Shown: positions 1 to 7,100 of the stretch, piece by piece
Numbering within the stretch: position 1 is the stretch's first letter
How the letters are laid out: each line of letters starts with the position of its first letter
Origin: Anaeromyxobacter_A sp035636195
Lineage (GTDB): Bacteria; Myxococcota; Myxococcia; Myxococcales; Anaeromyxobacteraceae
DNA: 8,384 bases
Reading direction: 5' to 3'
NCBI GenBank assembly: GCA_035636195.1
Contig: DASPZP010000298.1
Span: 1 to 8,384, forward strand
Notes under the pieces: model-generated
The model's database searches: none
Told to the model about the DNA's origin: nothing
The model's input: only the letters and a program-made list of their open reading frames with translations
Made by a program: the position numbers and the translations under genes

Positions 1-234
1 ATCGCTTTCATCGCTTCGGCCTCCCTTTCGTCCGGTAAGACGCGCCGGAGCGGCGGAAGGTTCCCCCGATCGCTGCGCGAGCAGCCCTTGTGCACGCAGG
101 TGCCCGAGCTCCGTCGCGCGTGGCATCGCCACGGCCGACTCCAACAGGCCTGCTCGCGCACGCCGGGAGAACCGCCAGTCGAGCAGCTGCTATCCGTGAG
201 CGGCCGATCGGAGAAGACCTCGCTGAGTGGAGCC
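1..234. other. Upstream stretch with no assignable gene
   Basis: I see no supportable gene here. One forward frame is open from base 1 to a stop at 316-318, but its translation resembles no family I know. Its third-position G/C (roughly three quarters by eye) is lower than in the four real genes, and it would overlap the start of the TetR gene. The reverse-strand open frame across 8-430 is mostly the antisense shadow of the TetR gene. No tRNA, terminator or convincing repeat was seen. It is probably intergenic, or the degraded or unrecognised end of an upstream gene. Confidence 0.5.
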
Positions 235-263
235 CTGACGCAGCGGGGTCGTGCGCGCATACG
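235..263 (+). promoter_or_regulatory. Weak candidate promoter for the TetR gene
   Basis: CTGACG (235-240, 4/6 to the sigma70 -35 consensus) is followed after exactly 17 bp by CATACG (258-263, 3/6 to the -10 consensus). The -10 would lie inside the left arm of the putative operator at 258-277, which is the expected layout for an autorepressor. Transcription would then start at about 270, giving an almost leaderless message if ATG 275 is used, or a short leader for GTG 287. Matches this weak occur by chance in GC-rich DNA, so the support is mainly positional. Confidence 0.25.
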
Positions 264-277
264 TTCCGGTCGGTATG
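258..277. promoter_or_regulatory. Putative TetR-family autoregulatory operator
   Basis: The 20-bp imperfect palindrome has perfect CATAC/GTATG arms around a CCGG core; 7 of 10 half-site positions pair about the 267/268 axis. Read on the minus strand it begins CATACCGAC, the same nine bases that begin the palindrome at 957-965 in the gap before the SDR gene. The two sites share the same centre and agree at 13 of 20 positions when aligned. It spans the likely ATG of the TetR gene and the candidate -10, so a bound repressor would block its own transcription. The sequence match is direct; repressor binding is inferred. Confidence 0.5.
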
Positions 278-913
278 ATCAGGGCCGTGGCAACCCGCTC
301 TCCCCACGCCACCCGTGACCAGATCCTGAAGGCGGCTTTCCGCGCCGTCTACGAGCAGGGCCTGTCCGCCACCTCGCTCGACGCGGTCCTGGCGCGGGCC
401 GGGCTGACGAAGGGCGCGCTCTATCACCACTTCGAGTGCAAGCAGGCGCTCGGCTGCGCACTGGTGGACGAGGTCCTCGCGCCCATGGTGCTCGCCCAGT
501 GGGTGGAGCCGTTGCGCGGGACGGAGGACCCCATCACCGCGCTGCGGGAACTGCTCCGCGCCCAGGCCCAGGCGCCGTCAGCCGACGTGCTGCGCTTCGG
601 CTGCCCGCTCAACAACCTCGCGCAGGAGGTCTCGTCGCAGGACGATGAGCTCCGCCGCCGCCTGGAGACGGTGATGGTGCGCTGGGTGGCCGCACTGCGC
701 GATGCGCTGGCGCGCGGACAGGGAGCAGGGACGGTGCGAGCCGACGCCGACCCGGAGCGGGTGGCGCGCTTCGTGGTGGCGGCGATCGAGGGTGCGATCA
801 GCCTCGCCAAGACGGCGCGCGATCCGGCCGTATTGCGCGGCAGCTACGAGGAGCTCGGGAGCTACCTCGAGGCGCTGCGGCCGGCGCGGAAGAGGCCGCG
901 GCGCGGAGCGTAG
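275..913 (+). CDS. TetR/AcrR-family repressor, NemR-like Cys/Lys type
   Basis: This is a one-component transcriptional repressor of about 212 aa, the usual TetR-family size. The N-terminal domain (about residues 12-60) is a classic TetR helix-turn-helix, with the recognition helix and following turn at GLTKGALYHHF (43-53) and then K56. The C-terminal ligand domain contains GCPLNNLAQE (109-118) and later GAISLAK (173-179). In E. coli NemR the redox-sensing C106 lies in a similar GC...L..E context and partners K175; here C110 and K179 match both contexts and have the same 69-residue spacing. I infer sensing of electrophiles or oxidants, untested. A GTG at 251 would extend the frame by 8 residues but lies upstream of the putative operator, so ATG 275 is preferred; GTG 287 is also plausible. 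No start has a good Shine-Dalgarno. The neighbour downstream on the same strand is an SDR with a matching operator, its likely target. Confidence 0.93.
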   Translation: MIRAVATRSPHATRDQILKAAFRAVYEQGLSATSLDAVLARAGLTKGALYHHFECKQALGCALVDEVLAPMVLAQWVEPLRGTEDPITALRELLRAQAQAPSADVLRFGCPLNNLAQEVSSQDDELRRRLETVMVRWVAALRDALARGQGAGTVRADADPERVARFVVAAIEGAISLAKTARDPAVLRGSYEELGSYLEALRPARKRPRRGA

Positions 914-954
914 TCAGGACCCAACAGGGACGGGTCAAGCTCCCAGCCTCCGCC

Positions 955-978
955 TACATACCGACTAGTTGGTTTCTA
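955..978. promoter_or_regulatory. Putative TetR-family operator before the SDR gene
   Basis: This 24-bp imperfect palindrome is centred at 966/967, with 9 of 12 half-site positions pairing. The core CCGACTAGTTGG (961-972) has only one mismatched pair. It lies 46-69 bp upstream of the SDR start codon, where a repressor would block transcription. A TATAGC (977-982, 4/6 to a -10) overlaps its right edge, but I see no good -35. The half-site CATACCGAC (957-965) is repeated, inverted, at the start of the TetR gene. AC..RGT-type palindromes of this size are typical TetR-family operators. Binding by the adjacent repressor is inferred. Confidence 0.55.
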
Positions 979-1011
979 TAGCAGCTCTTCGGCGCCCACG
1001 GCGCCCACCTC

Positions 1012-1016
1012 AGGAG
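1012..1016 (+). promoter_or_regulatory. Shine-Dalgarno site of the SDR gene
   Basis: AGGAG sits 7 nt upstream of ATG 1024. It is the only strong ribosome-binding site seen at the left end of the window, and it fixes the SDR start. It also suggests that the SDR is efficiently translated on its own rather than by coupling to the TetR gene 110 bp upstream. Confidence 0.8.
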
Positions 1017-1023
1017 CAACGTC

Positions 1024-1776
1024 ATGACGTCGAACACTTTCGAGTCCAAGGTCGCCCTCGTCACAGGTGCCAGCACCGGCATCGGCCGCGCCGTCGCGCT
1101 CCAGCTCGCGAACGCCGGCGCCAAGGTCGTCATCACCGGTCGCCACGAGGCCGCGCTGCGCGAGTCGGCCGCCCAGCACCCCGCAATCTCCTTCGTGGTG
1201 GCCGACGTGGCGCAGGCCGCCGACGCAGCCCGCACCGTCGAGGAGGTGAAGCTCCGGCACGGGCGGCTCGACGTGCTCGTGAACAACGCGGGAATCGCGC
1301 CCGTGGCGCCGCTCTCTGACGCCAGCCCCGACCACGTGCATGAGGTCTTCGACACGAACGTCCACGGCCTCATCGAGCTGACGCGCCAAGCCCTGCCACT
1401 CCTGCGGCAGTCGCGGGGCTCGATCGTGAACGTGGCCAGTGTGGTCGCGGACCAGCCCTTTCCCAACATGTCCGTGTACGCCGCCAGCAAGGCGGCGGTG
1501 CTGGCGCTGACGCGGGCGTGGGCGCAGGAGCTGGCGGTGGACGGCGTGCGGGTGAATGCGGTGAGCCCAGGGCCGATCGCGACGCCCATCTTCGGGAAGA
1601 TGGGTCTCGGCAAGGAGCAGCTCGACGGGATGGCGGCCGGCATCCTGGGCTCGATCCCGCTGAAGCGCTTCGGAAAGCCCGAGGAAGTGGCGAACGTGGT
1701 CGGCTTCCTCGCCTCGGCCGAGTCGAGCTTCGTCACCGGCGCGCAGTACGCGGTCGGCGGCGGGATCGAGGCCTGA
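1024..1776 (+). CDS. Classical short-chain dehydrogenase/reductase (SDR)
   Basis: This is a cytosolic NAD(P)(H)-dependent oxidoreductase of 250 aa, the normal length for a classical single-domain SDR. Visible motifs are the Rossmann dinucleotide-binding TGASTGIG (14-21), D61 at the adenine-contact position, NNAG (87-90), and the full catalytic tetrad N112, S139, Y152 and K156 (YAASK). S139 lies the canonical 13 residues before Y152. The second beta strand ends in TGR (38-40) with a basic rather than acidic residue, which favours NADP(H). The C-terminal part has the usual PG (about 187-188) and an LKRFGKPEEVA segment, and the end reads VGGG where many relatives have VDGG. The substrate cannot be read from sequence; the family reduces ketones, aldehydes, quinones and 3-oxoacyl groups. 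The putative operator upstream and the adjacent NemR-like repressor suggest inducible removal of a reactive carbonyl compound. Confidence 0.95.
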   Translation: MTSNTFESKVALVTGASTGIGRAVALQLANAGAKVVITGRHEAALRESAAQHPAISFVVADVAQAADAARTVEEVKLRHGRLDVLVNNAGIAPVAPLSDASPDHVHEVFDTNVHGLIELTRQALPLLRQSRGSIVNVASVVADQPFPNMSVYAASKAAVLALTRAWAQELAVDGVRVNAVSPGPIATPIFGKMGLGKEQLDGMAAGILGSIPLKRFGKPEEVANVVGFLASAESSFVTGAQYAVGGGIEA

Positions 1777-1793
1777 CCGCGGCAGGTGCGCCG

Positions 1794-1815
1794 GGGACGC
1801 CGTCAGCGGCGCCCT
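1794..1815. terminator. Weak GC hairpin between convergent genes
   Basis: A perfect 5-bp stem CGCCG/CGGCG (1798-1802 with 1807-1811) closes a TCAG loop. After one A/C mismatch it can be extended by two G-C pairs and a G-T pair. It lies in the 37-bp gap between the convergent SDR and pbpC stop codons and just enters the pbpC stop (1814-1816). There is no T-tract on either strand, so it is not a textbook intrinsic terminator. It could slow polymerase from either side, or be chance in GC-rich DNA. Confidence 0.25.
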
Positions 1816-4117
1816 ACTGAACCACCGCCACCTCGACCCGGGCCGCTCCCGCGCGCCCCTGGTCGTCTACAGCGCGCACGACGAAGCGCCCCGGCCTGGC
1901 CCGCCACAGGAACGGCTCGCCGCAACTCGCCTTGCCTACGAATTCGGCGTCGATGAACCAGAAGAGTTCGCGCGCGTCGGCGTCCGTCACGGCCGTGAGT
2001 GGAATGGGTTCCTGCCCGGTGCTTCCAGCGCGAAGCGAGTAGATCACGCCCTCCTGCGGTGAGGTGACCTTCGGCTGCGCGCCACGCGTGGCACGATCGT
2101 CGAGCCTGCAGCCTGGCGCCGCGGATGGCGGCACGCGTCGGGGAATGCCCGCCTCCGCGAAGAGCCGCAGCAGATCCGAAGGCCAGAACTCGTACACCGC
2201 CCGCCTGACGCCCGGGGCCGGGCCGCAGGCGCGCCTTCCGGCGGGGTCGAGGTACACCTCGCGATGCACGTCGCACGTGTCGATCGGCGAGACGCCGGGC
2301 AGGAACCAGGTGGTCTCCGTGTGCCCGCAGTGCGGCCCAGGAAGCTTCCCGGAAACGGTACAGACGGCGACCCGGGTGAGACCCGGCGGCTGCACCCGCG
2401 GAGCGGGCTCGAGCCGACCCTCGGCGCGGAGCGCGTCGATGATCTGAAATAGCAGCGGGGCAGCCGCCTCGAGGCCGACGAAGGCAGGGTTCCCTTGCCC
2501 GTCGAAGCGACCGACCCAGACCGCGAGGACGTAGGGTCCCGTCACGGCGACTGCCCACGCGTCGCGGTAGCCGTGCGAGGTCCCGGTCTTCCAGGCGACG
2601 GGGACGGCCTCGCGGACGGCTCCCGGCGTCCCCGAGGGCCCCGGGCGCGGATTCTGCTCGAGCATGTCCAGCACCGTCCATGCGGCCTCTTCCGACAGGA
2701 GCTGCTCTCCGGGGGCCGGCGGCTTCGCCAGCCGCGTCCGGAGCGGCCGAAGGCTCCCACCATTCGCGAGCAGGGCGTAGAGCCGGACGAGCTCCTCCAT
2801 CGTCACCTCGGCTCCTCCGAGGACGAGGGCGAGACCGTAGTGGGCCTCGGGCTGCAGGCCGGTGATGGCGGCGCGCGACAGGAAGGCGTGCAGGCCGGGA
2901 TCGAGCCGGGTCGCGACCTCGACCGCGGGGACGTTGCGGCTGCGGACGAGCGCCTCGGTGGCCGAGAGCGGCCCCGCGAAACGGCCGTCGAAGTTCTCCG
3001 GATCGTACCCGCGAAAACGCGCCGGGGCGTCCTTCAGGACGGAGCGGGGGTGCAGGACGCCCTGCTCCAGCGCCAGCGCGTAGACGAACGGCTTCAGCGC
3101 TGAGCCCGGAGAGCGCTTGGCGCGGGTGCCGTCGACCTGCCCCTCGATGGACGCATCGAAGAAGTCCGCGGACCCGACCGCCGCCAGGACGTCCATCGAG
3201 CGGCGGTCGATGAGCAGCGCGGCGGCGTTGTCGATTCCCACGGCGCGCCTGCGCTCGACATGGGCGCGCAATGCTCGCTCGACGACTCGCTGGCGATGGA
3301 GGTCGAGCGTGGTCACGATCGTCCCGTCGCTGCCCGAGGCGAGCACGCCGTCCACGAAGTGGGGGGCCAGGAAGGGGAGCGCCTCCAGCGCGCGCGTGGC
3401 CACCGGTGCCGAGAGCGCCGCGCGACCGTTCCCGTCGGCCGGGTGAGCCGCGAGCCATCGCCGCGCGAGGCCCGCTCGAGCTCTCGCGAGCGCCTCCCTC
3501 GGATCGCCCGGCGTGCGCCGCGCCGGGCTTTGCGGGATCACCGCCAGGGTGAGCGCTTCACCGAGCGCCAGGCGCTCGGCGCCCGCCTCGAAGTAGATGA
3601 GGCTCGCCGCCCCCACGCCTTCCACGTTGCGTCCGTAGGGTGCGAGGTTCAGGTAGGCCTCGAGGAGCTCCTCCTTCGAGTAGTGTCGCTCGAGCTGCAG
3701 AGCGCGCGCGATCTGCAGGAGCTTCCCGCTCAGGGTTCGCGAGTCGATGCCGTACCGGATCCGGGCGAGCTGCATGGTGAGGGTGGAGCCCCCGACCCGG
3801 CGGCCGCGCTTCACGTAGGTACGGAGGGCGGCCCGAGAGAGCGCGACCGGGTTCACTCCGGGATGGAGCCGGAAGAAGCGGTCCTCCTGGAGGAGCGTCG
3901 CCTCTACCACCCGCGGGGAGATGCGCGCGAGCGGCACCCACAGCCGGTAGCGCTCGTCCGGAGCGAGCGTGAGCCGCAGGAGCCGGCCATCGCGGTCGAA
4001 GACCGCGCGAGAGAAGCCGAGCCCCTCCCGGAGCGGTGGCCGCGGCACGAGCAGCCAGGCCACCGCCGCCGCGACTGCGGCGACGGCGACGACTCGAACG
4101 TGTCGCCCGGCGTTCAA
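1814..4117 (-). CDS. pbpC: Penicillin-binding protein 1C
   Basis: This is a bifunctional class A PBP of the inner membrane that polymerises glycan strands from lipid II and carries a transpeptidase domain, acting in the periplasm. It is 767 aa (E. coli PBP1C is about 770). In order: a cytoplasmic stub and a transmembrane anchor (about 7-25); a GT51 glycosyltransferase with catalytic E78 in EDRFFRLHPGVN, GGSTLTMQL (109-117) and KEELLEAYLN (148-157); a transpeptidase with SALK (S339, K342), SRN (393-395) and KTG (510-512); and a PBP1C-type C-terminal domain (about 680-767). Six cysteines (C586, C597, C615, C631, C670, C732) cluster after the transpeptidase. The start is taken as TTG 4117, which overlaps the upstream macroglobulin stop (TTGA) and sits just before the anchor. 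No ATG fits: the nearest upstream one (4582) would add 155 non-homologous residues that are a shadow of the macroglobulin gene. No good Shine-Dalgarno is visible, so translational coupling is likely. All catalytic motifs are intact. Confidence 0.96.
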   Translation of the reverse strand: MNAGRHVRVVAVAAVAAAVAWLLVPRPPLREGLGFSRAVFDRDGRLLRLTLAPDERYRLWVPLARISPRVVEATLLQEDRFFRLHPGVNPVALSRAALRTYVKRGRRVGGSTLTMQLARIRYGIDSRTLSGKLLQIARALQLERHYSKEELLEAYLNLAPYGRNVEGVGAASLIYFEAGAERLALGEALTLAVIPQSPARRTPGDPREALARARAGLARRWLAAHPADGNGRAALSAPVATRALEALPFLAPHFVDGVLASGSDGTIVTTLDLHRQRVVERALRAHVERRRAVGIDNAAALLIDRRSMDVLAAVGSADFFDASIEGQVDGTRAKRSPGSALKPFVYALALEQGVLHPRSVLKDAPARFRGYDPENFDGRFAGPLSATEALVRSRNVPAVEVATRLDPGLHAFLSRAAITGLQPEAHYGLALVLGGAEVTMEELVRLYALLANGGSLRPLRTRLAKPPAPGEQLLSEEAAWTVLDMLEQNPRPGPSGTPGAVREAVPVAWKTGTSHGYRDAWAVAVTGPYVLAVWVGRFDGQGNPAFVGLEAAAPLLFQIIDALRAEGRLEPAPRVQPPGLTRVAVCTVSGKLPGPHCGHTETTWFLPGVSPIDTCDVHREVYLDPAGRRACGPAPGVRRAVYEFWPSDLLRLFAEAGIPRRVPPSAAPGCRLDDRATRGAQPKVTSPQEGVIYSLRAGSTGQEPIPLTAVTDADARELFWFIDAEFVGKASCGEPFLWRARPGRFVVRAVDDQGRAGAARVEVAVVQ

Positions 4118-7100
4118 TGGTCGCTGCCCGTGACCGTGAGCCGCGCCGGGAGGCCACGTCCCTTCACCGAGCGGTCGTACATCGACTCGGCGAGGGGCGG
4201 CGGGACGGCGAAGTCGCCGCGATTCGTCGCCCTCACGCGGTACACGAACTCCTGCACGCCTGGTCCGACAGGTCCATAGAGGACGACGCGATCCTCGCGG
4301 ACGTCGGCGTACTCCGGCGCCCACGTGGACGCGGGGGTGCCGATGGGGAGCGCCCCCGGCGGAGCCCTCCGAGGCTCGCGTCCGACCGTCCCCTCCGGCG
4401 GCGGTCCCTCCCCGTCGTCGCCGCCCTCGCCGTCGCCCTCCGCCTCCGCGCTCACCCGAGACCCCGGGCGGCTCCGGTCCGCGGAGCCTTCGTCTTCCTG
4501 CGCCGCCACCGGAGTCCGTTCCTCGAGCACCGGCTCGAAGCCGCCCGGGAGCAGATCCACGATCGCGACGTTGGGGAGCCACCGGCCGAGCGAGCGGACC
4601 TTGACGTGCACCTCCAGCTCCGCGCCGAGCTTGGCCTCGTGGACAGCCTTGCCGCTCCCGTCCTGGAGCTCGCGGAACACCTCCAGCTCGCTCTTCACCT
4701 CCGCCGCAGGAAGAGCCACCTCGAAGCCGGCGAGGGTCGCCTGCCAGAACACCGGCAACGCACCGGTGCTCTGCAGGCGCAGCTTGGTTGCATCGGCCGT
4801 GAACGTCACCTTCGGAAAGAGCCCGCCAGGGAGCACGAGCGGGCGGGCCTTGCCGTCCGCCACGAGCTCGGCGAGGGTGGCCTCCACCTGTGCCGCCCCG
4901 GCGCCCGCCGCCCTGGCATAGGCGTCGAGGGCGAGGACCGCGTAGGCGGACGAGAGGGTGTTGAAGCTCCCGGCGGCGATGGGCCGGGCCAGCGCGTCGA
5001 TCGCCTCGGGAGGCAACCTTGCCAGCCGGTCCGGGAAGTGGCGCGCGAGCACGTACAGGAGCTGCGCGTCGTAGACGAGCCCGTCGTAGAACAGCCCGTA
5101 GTCCGTCTGCTGGGGGGTGCCCGGCCGTACCTCGCCGATGAGCGCCGCCGCGGCGCCTTCCTGCTTCAGCAGGGCATACGTGGCGGCCAGGTGCACCGCC
5201 ACGAGGTCCCTGCGCCAGGCCTGATCCTTTCGCTTGTCGAGCGTCTCACGGAGCGCGACGAGCTCGCGCGTGGTCACGAATCCGTTCCGGGTGAGCACGT
5301 ACAATGCGTACGCCTGGACACGGGCCTCACCCAGCGAGCGCGGCCGGCTCACCGCGAGGCCGCGGGCGTACTCCAGCCCGCGCTGGAGGACCTCCTGCGG
5401 CACCGGGTACTGCCGCTCCTTCGCCTCGGTGAGGAAGTGGAGCGCGTAGATCGTCTGGAACTCCGAGACGAACCCGTTCGCGGCCCACATCCCGAAGGCG
5501 CCCTCGGCGTTCTGGCGGGCACGCAGCGTCCGCAGGGCGGAAGCCAGGTTCGTCTCCACCTTCTCCGGCCCGAAGCCGAACTCGGGTCGGCCGCGCAGCA
5601 CGATGGCCGGGAACGCCTGAGAGACGAGCTGCTCGGTGCAGCCGTACGGGTACTTCGAGAGATAGTCGACGAGGCCACGAGCGAGCCCCAGCGGCAGGGG
5701 CGAGGCGGAGACCTCGAGCGTCCGGTACTCCGGGCTCATACGCCTCGCGATCGGCTGCTCCTGCTTCTGGCCGGGGCGGACCTGGCCGGAGAGGATCACC
5801 GTCTCGAAGGGCGCCGCTGGCCGGATGGAGAGGTCGACAGACTGGCGCGCGAGCTTGACGCCCTGCGTGGCCACGAAGCGGAGCGCGGCCGATCCCAGCT
5901 TGCCGTTCGCCCGGAGCCTGAACGTGGCGCTCGCCTCGCGTCCCTGACCCACCGCAAGCGACCGCTCGGCCCCGTCCTGCACCTCGAGCTGGTCGGACGC
6001 GGTGAGCTCGAGCTTCACCCGGGCGTCCGGCCCGGCGCCGTCGACGTTGCTGGCGACGCCGACGCTCACCTCGAAGACGTCACCGGGCGCGACAAACGTC
6101 GGCACGCTGGGCGTGATGACGAAGTCGCCGCGGACGAGCGACGTGCGCGCCGCGGCGCCCAGGGCGGTGGGCGAGACGGCGACCGCCATCACCCGGACCG
6201 CGCCGCTGAAGCTCTCGGGGACCGTCCAGGTGAGCTCACGCTCGGTGTCGTCCACGTCGACGATGCCCGACCAGTAGACCGCCGGCGGGTCGCGCTTGCG
6301 CTTGAAGGGGTTCAGGTTCCTGGCGATGGCAGCCTGGCCGTCGCCCCCCGCCGCCGAGAGCGCCTGCACGACCGAGAACTCGGGGAGGATCAGGTCGAGG
6401 ATCTGGTCCGTCCGGACCTCGAGCGCGCGCTTCTGGAAGAAGTAGGCGAGCGGGTCGGGCGTCTCGTGGCGGGCGACCTGGAGGATGCCCTCGTCCACGG
6501 CGAACACCACCGCCTTCCCGCTCCGCTGCGCGCTGTAGCGAATCTTGAAAGGCTCACCGGGGCGCGCCAGCTCCGGCGCGGAAAGGTCGATCCGGAGCGT
6601 CCGGCTCTCGCGGGAGACCGAGAAGGGCGCCACCCCGTAGCTGAGAGGGCTCGTGAAGATCTCCTGCGAGTCGAGGGCGCGCACGAAGGCGACGCTCACG
6701 TAGCCGTTCCCTTCGAGACCGGCGGGGACCTGGATGCTCTGGACGGAGCTCGTCGTGGTCGTCTTGAACCACTTCCAGGCGTAGACGCGGTCGCGCTCGA
6801 CCGTGATGAGCCCGGCGCCCACGTACGGCGCGGTGATCTGCAGGTCGATGCGTTCACCCGGCGCCCAGTCCGTCCTGGACAGCTTGACCTGGAGCTCGGC
6901 GTTCTTCTCCAGCGCCGGCGCGACGTTCGCCGCCCCGGCCACGCTGAAGGGGATCCTGGCGAGCTCGGTCCGAGCGCCGTCGCGTACGACGATCAGGAAG
7001 TCGCCCGGCGCGGAGGTGGGGAGCGCATACCGCAGCCCCTTCGTGCCGATGGCGAGCGGCGCCTTCCCACGTCCGGTCTCGCGGCGGACCGACTCGTAGT

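Noticed and set aside
182..191. Perfect 10-bp palindrome AGCAGCTGCT
   Set aside because: Short, unrelated to the CATACCGAC-type sites, and distant from any gene start. Such palindromes are expected by chance.
251..274. GTG 251 as the start of the TetR gene
   Set aside because: It adds eight residues with no family likeness and would place the whole putative operator inside the coding region. ATG 275 or GTG 287 fits the length and the operator better.
1..318. Forward open frame reaching in from the left edge and ending at a stop at 316-318
   Set aside because: No recognisable family, lower third-position G/C than the real genes, and an overlap with the TetR start. Open frames of this length arise easily in GC-rich DNA.
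8..430. Reverse-strand open frame of 140 codons opposite the TetR gene start
   Set aside because: Much of it is antisense to the TetR helix-turn-helix. Its translation is Arg/Ala/Gly-rich with no domain signature.
918..936. Inverted repeat GACCC/GGGTC just after the TetR stop codon
   Set aside because: Only a 5-bp stem with a 9-nt loop and no T-tract. Too weak to call a terminator in DNA of this composition.
1803..3458. Reverse-strand open frame of 551 codons inside pbpC
   Set aside because: Shadow frame, very rich in Arg, Gly and Ala, with no motifs. The overlapping pbpC frame carries all the catalytic motifs.
3260..4279. Forward open frame of 339 codons antisense to pbpC
   Set aside because: Antisense shadow created by high GC3 in the reverse gene. 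No domain features and no promoter or ribosome-binding site.
4118..4582. 155-residue N-terminal extension of PBP1C from ATG 4582
   Set aside because: The extension is an Arg/Gly-rich out-of-frame reading of the macroglobulin C-terminus. PBP1C should begin with a short stub and a membrane anchor, which the TTG at 4117 gives.
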